Part shown: one piece after another, positions 33,524 through 36,429 of the stretch
Numbering within the stretch: position 1 is the stretch's first letter
Layout: each line of letters begins with the position of its first letter
Assembly: GCA_037447655.1 (NCBI GenBank)
Contig: JBBHKE010002498.1
Span: 1 to 36,429, forward strand
DNA: 36,429 bases
Source: Zygnema cylindricum
Lineage: Eukaryota > Streptophyta > Zygnematophyceae > Zygnematales > Zygnemataceae
Direction of reading: 5' to 3'
Notes under the pieces: model-generated
What the model was told of the DNA's origin: nothing
The model's database searches: none
The model's input: the letters and a program-made list of their open reading frames with translations, nothing else
Made by a program: the position numbers and the translations under genes

Positions 33524-34399
33524 AAAAAATCCACAGATAACTCAAACTCATGCCCTAAAGCTTAAACTCATTTAAAAAAAAAGTAAAAGAAAAAACCAAA
33601 AAACCCATAACCCAAAATCAGACTCAGAAAAACAAACTGCAAACTTAAAACCAACTTTAAATGGAATTAAATAAAATGCAATAAAATAAACTAAGTCAAA
33701 ACATTCAACAAAAGAATATTTACCGACACACCTGCCATTTTTGGAATGAGTTCCAGTTCATTTTTCCCTTGCCAAGTTAAAAATAAATTAAAATCTTAAA
33801 AAATAAGGAAAAAAATACAAACAAAACAAAAAACAAATCAAATCAATCAAATCAAATCAAATTAGACAAAATATGATAATAAAAGGTCTTCCACAAAACG
33901 ATTTACATGCCATTTTCGAACTCAGTTTGAGCTCATATTTTGCATGCCATGCACTTACACAAATACATACATATATGTATTTATATATTTACACATATAC
34001 ATATACACATATTTAAAAGAGGGAGAGAGAGAGCGAGAGGGAGAGACTCAAAAAAATAAAGTACATAATATACATTTTTTTTCCCTTACCTGCCATTTTG
34101 GGAATGAGTTCCAGTTCATCTTTTGCTTGGCAAATAAGTTCCTCCACTTGTCCACACCCTATTTTCTTCTCAATTTCCTCCCATTCTTTTACTTCTTTGC
34201 AAACTTTTAATCGATAATCCGTAAACTTTTCGACATTTTGGCGATAAATTGCCTCTTTTGGAATAACTTGGACTTTTTCCAAAGTGAGTTTATAAAGCCC
34301 AATTAATTCCTCTCTTGCATTGGGGTTTACCTCTAAACCCACAATTCCTGTACTCTCTTTTACTTTAGAAAGTAAGGGGCCCACAAGCCTTCTGAACAT
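33268..34399 (-). CDS. NDUFA5: NADH dehydrogenase (complex I) subunit NDUFA5/B13
   Basis: An accessory subunit of mitochondrial complex I, on the matrix side of the peripheral arm. Exon 1 is 34090-34399 (103 codons plus one base) and exon 2 is 33268-33362; the protein has 134 residues. Exon 1 carries the family core: ESTGIVGLEVNPNAREELIG, LYKLTLEKVQ, KVCKEVKEWEEIEKKIGCGQ, VEELICQAKDELELIPKMA. Exon 2 restores a Glu codon (G|AA) and reads WKPWEVPEGYTVDFEVKEDP, then VPAHVPTHRT-stop. This resembles the W-x-PW-x-VP ending of plant homologues, which are longer. The donor is GCAG|GTAAGG and the acceptor CGACAG|AA. The 727-bp intron holds two copies of the exon 1 end. The start is the first ATG, and MFRR...L matches plant N-termini. 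Confidence 0.92.
33458..33521. repeat. GAGAGG microsatellite in the NDUFA5 intron
   Basis: GAGAGGAGAGG and GAGAGA repeats appear as a pyrimidine tract on the coding strand. A similar GAGAGA tract lies at 34019-34045 next to the donor of exon 1. Confidence 0.85.
33730..33955 (-). repeat. two echoes of the 3' edge of NDUFA5 exon 1
   Basis: On the coding strand the exon ends ATGAACTGGAACTCATTCCC...ATGGCAG|GTAAGG. The copy at 33730-33775 reads ATGAACTGGAACTCATTCCA...ATGGCAG|GTGTGT and the copy at 33905-33950 reads ATGAGCTCAAACTGAGTTCG...ATGGCAT|GTAAAT. TGCCATTTT on the plus strand starts at 34091, 33908 and 33733, so units are 183 and 175 bp. Confidence 0.85.
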
Positions 34400-34404
34400 T
34401 GCAA

Positions 34405-34600
34405 AAAGATGGGTATAAAATGGGTATAAAAAAGGTATAAAAGGGGTAGAAAAAGGGTGGGAGGATGGGGTTGAATATGGTAAATAAAATGGGATGGAAA
34501 TGGGCAGGAAGGAGGTGTAAAATGGGTTACAAATGGGGTATAAATGGGTATAAATGGGTATAAAATGGGTATGAAAAGGGTATAAAGAGAGGTAACAAAG
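34405..34600. repeat. GGGTATAAA tandem repeat in the NDUFA5 leader region
   Basis: ATGGGTATAAA and variants recur about ten times just upstream of the NDUFA5 start codon. The motif is TATA-like on the plus strand, that is, away from the gene. Confidence 0.75.
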
Positions 34601-34720
34601 GAGATTTAGACAGACCTCAGTAACAGAAAAGACAAAATGATGATTTTAGGGGATATAAACGGGGAAAAAAAACGTTAAAAAACAATCTTTTTCCTGTGTA
34701 AGGGACAGAAGACTTATTTA

Positions 34721-34840
34721 TTGACACGTGTCAATGTTTTAGACACGTAAAGGAGGTCAATGACAGGCACGTGACAAAAATCGTGACAGAGTGCAAACGA
34801 CACGTGGCAGTAAAAGTGGAAGGAAGAATAACACGTGGCA
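34721..34840 (-). promoter_or_regulatory. CACGTG boxes upstream of NDUFA5
   Basis: TTGACACGTGTCAA (34721-34734, palindrome), GGCACGTGAC (near 34767), CACGTGGCA (34801-34809) and CACGTGGCA (34832-34840) cluster 320-440 bp before the start codon. Confidence 0.55.
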
Positions 34841-34973
34841 GAACCAGAAAAAGGGGGGGAAGAGGGAAGAAAATAAAGATGGGCGAAAAATGCAAACCCT
34901 AATATGATGAGGAAAATTGAACTTATTTCGTTTCGAAATTTATACCGTACGTTTCGTACTAAAAATCGAAACT

Positions 34974-35000
34974 ACAGTACTGTACTGTACTGTACTGTAC
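34974..35000. repeat. TACTG pentanucleotide microsatellite
   Basis: Four to five copies of CTGTA in a row. Confidence 0.85.
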
Positions 35001-35100
35001 GGTATTGTTTGAACTAAGAAAACGTACGGTTAGACATTGTAACCTTGAGAAAAAGTACGAAAAGTTTGTAAGCACATAAAGATATAAAAAGTTTGGAAAG

Positions 35101-35321
35101 TACACCGTGTATCGCTATTAGTGTTAATGTTTTTTTTGCCACTTAAAACATCTTTTCTCCGTACACACTTGTCGGATTGTAGATCTGACGGTTACGATTG
35201 AAAGATAAGATTCTCACCTTTCGATTGGCAGTATCCATGTTATAATCGGACAAGTGTGTACGGAGAAAAGCTGTTTTAAGTGGCGAAAAAATTGTTAACA
35301 CTAATAGCGATACACGGTGTA
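35101..35321. mobile_element. TACACCGTG-family MITE, 221 bp, best preserved copy
   Basis: Left arm of about 78 bp starts TACACCGTGTATCGCTATTA. The right arm, ending CGATACACGGTGTA, is its near-perfect reverse complement, including CTTTTCTCCGTACACACTTG. It lies between the divergent NDUFA5 and SEC13 genes. Confidence 0.9.
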
Positions 35322-36035
35322 ACGGAAATGGGGAAATTTACGCATGGTTGCTGATTTGGTGCTAGCTACACACGAAATATATGCACTAAATAAGTAAATA
35401 TAGTAAAAGCTTGCACCAAATTTCGCACTTTATTATCGCACTAAACGTCTGCACGAAATATTTGCATTCTGTATGAAACTTCGGCTCGAAAAGTTACAGA
35501 AATCCATGGCTGGGAACTGGAATTCCTCCCAACCCTAATTTTCCTTTTCGACTCAGTTTTAGCAAAATTAAAATTACATTTAACACAATATCGTCACGGA
35601 TCTCTTTTTATGTTTAATTAATAATTGATTTTGTCAGTTTTAGTTTTTTCTTAAAGATCTTTTCACCTTTTTCTACATTTTTTTTTTTACAAGGAATTTA
35701 GTTTTTTCATTTTTTCTCTCTCTCAACAATCTCTTTTCTCTTTCTTCCTTTCTTTCTTTCTGTAATGATTAATTCTCCTTCTCAATTTTTTTTAATGTTT
35801 TGATTTCCTTTTCTTTTATATCCAATCCATTTTTTCAATAGCATAACCACAGATTCACCTGTCTTCCTTTTCCTTTTCAGTGTCCTACCTTTTTTTTTTC
35901 CCCTCCCCTCCTCCCTTTCCCTCCCCTTCCCTCTCCCTCTCCCCCTCCCCCTCCCTCTCCTCCTCCACTTGCCCTTCTCCCTTCCCTTCCCTTTCCTTCC
36001 CCCCTCCTCCCCCTCTCCCTTTTTTCCGATCTGCC
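35322..36035 (+). other. SEC13 upstream and leader region
   Basis: AT-rich DNA followed from about 35880 by a CCCTCCCCCTCC pyrimidine tract up to the start codon. A possible acceptor TTTTCAG at 35874-35880 could close a leader intron, but this cannot be decided from sequence alone. Confidence 0.4.
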
Positions 36036-36207
36036 ATGACTCCCTCCGCAATATCCAGCACCGCAATCGAGACGAGTCATGCTGACGTCATCCATGACGT
36101 ACAGTTCGACTACTACGGGAGGAGAATAGCCTCCTGTTCTTCTGACCGTACAGTCAAACTGTTTGCGGTCAACGCGGACCACCATTCACATATCGCCGAT
36201 CTTATCG
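36036..36207 (+). CDS. SEC13: SEC13 (COPII coat and nuclear pore WD40 protein), first exon
   Basis: SEC13 pairs with SEC31 in the COPII coat on the ER and also belongs to the nuclear pore Y-complex. The exon begins MTPSAISSTAIETSHADVIH, continues with DVQFDYYGRRIASCSSDRTV and KLFAV, and ends ...HIADLIG. This is the first WD40 blade of SEC13, compared with IETGHEDTVHDVQMDYYGKR in plants. It holds 57 codons plus one base and ends at donor TCG|GTACAG in phase 1, so the next exon should start by completing a Gly codon before the His of blade 2. The remaining exons lie beyond the window. The intron start (36208-36429) holds CTCCCTCC and poly-T tracts. Confidence 0.9.
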
Positions 36208-36429
36208 GTACAGTGCTTATCTCTCTTTTTTTTTTCCTGCCTCTCCCTCTCTATCTCTCTCTCCCTCCCTCCCTCCCTCCCCCCCTTTTTTATAGGTTTT
36301 TTTTTATGTTTTCTGTCTGCATTATTATTTTTTTTTTTTTTAGGTTTTCTGTCTTTTTATTGCGGGCATTTTTTATTTTTTTGTTGGTTTAATTTCAACC
36401 CCTGTTTTTTGTTGGAAGAGCCTTTTTAT

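Overview
The window is eukaryotic nuclear DNA, AT-rich, with two 10-N assembly gaps (11960-11969 and 25721-25730). All five genes I recognise look plant-like, and two of them suggest a plastid: a plastidial-type acyltransferase and a plant DUF309 protein. I infer a member of the green lineage, probably an alga, but I cannot name the species. None of the genes is a simple long ORF. I assembled them from short exons with matching splice phases, and most introns are filled with low-complexity and tandemly repeated DNA.

Layout, left to right. A degenerate hexanucleotide array (1-750) is followed by MED28, a Mediator subunit with three exons on the minus strand (1359-3612). From 3.8 to 12 kb lies transposon-derived DNA: a TACACCGTG-ended inverted-repeat family, a nested pair of foldback elements, PIF/Harbinger-like MITEs with TAA/TTA target duplications, and dispersed repeats. 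A plastid-type 1-acylglycerol-3-phosphate acyltransferase lies at about 12.84-17.40 kb on the plus strand. Next come two abutting inverted PIF-like elements that form a 1.77-kb palindrome (18431-20205), further repeats, and a complete but dead hAT transposon (22874-25536) with a perfect 8-bp target duplication. A plastid-targeted DUF309 protein (26875-30332, plus), the complex I subunit NDUFA5/B13 (33268-34399, minus) and the first exon of SEC13 (36036-36207, plus) complete the window.

The most unusual feature is what I call exon-edge echoes. In three genes, introns carry one to five decayed tandem copies of the edge of the adjacent exon, including its splice signal. Copies of a 3' exon edge carry a donor-like site. 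Copies of a 5' edge carry a pyrimidine tract and usually an acceptor. I see this at seven exon edges, with unit lengths of roughly 96-210 bp (about 407 bp in one case). The clearest case is the acyltransferase exon at 13334-13523, flanked by three echoes of its 5' edge and five of its 3' edge. This suggests that introns here grow by tandem duplication across exon-intron borders. One echo in NDUFA5 could still be spliced as an in-frame 12-codon exon.

A second shared feature is the palindrome TGCCACGTGGCA and variants, which sit at the start of MED28 and the acyltransferase and upstream of NDUFA5 and DUF309. The genes do not form a pathway. They are ordinary housekeeping genes (transcription, plastid lipid synthesis, respiration, secretion) separated by repeats.
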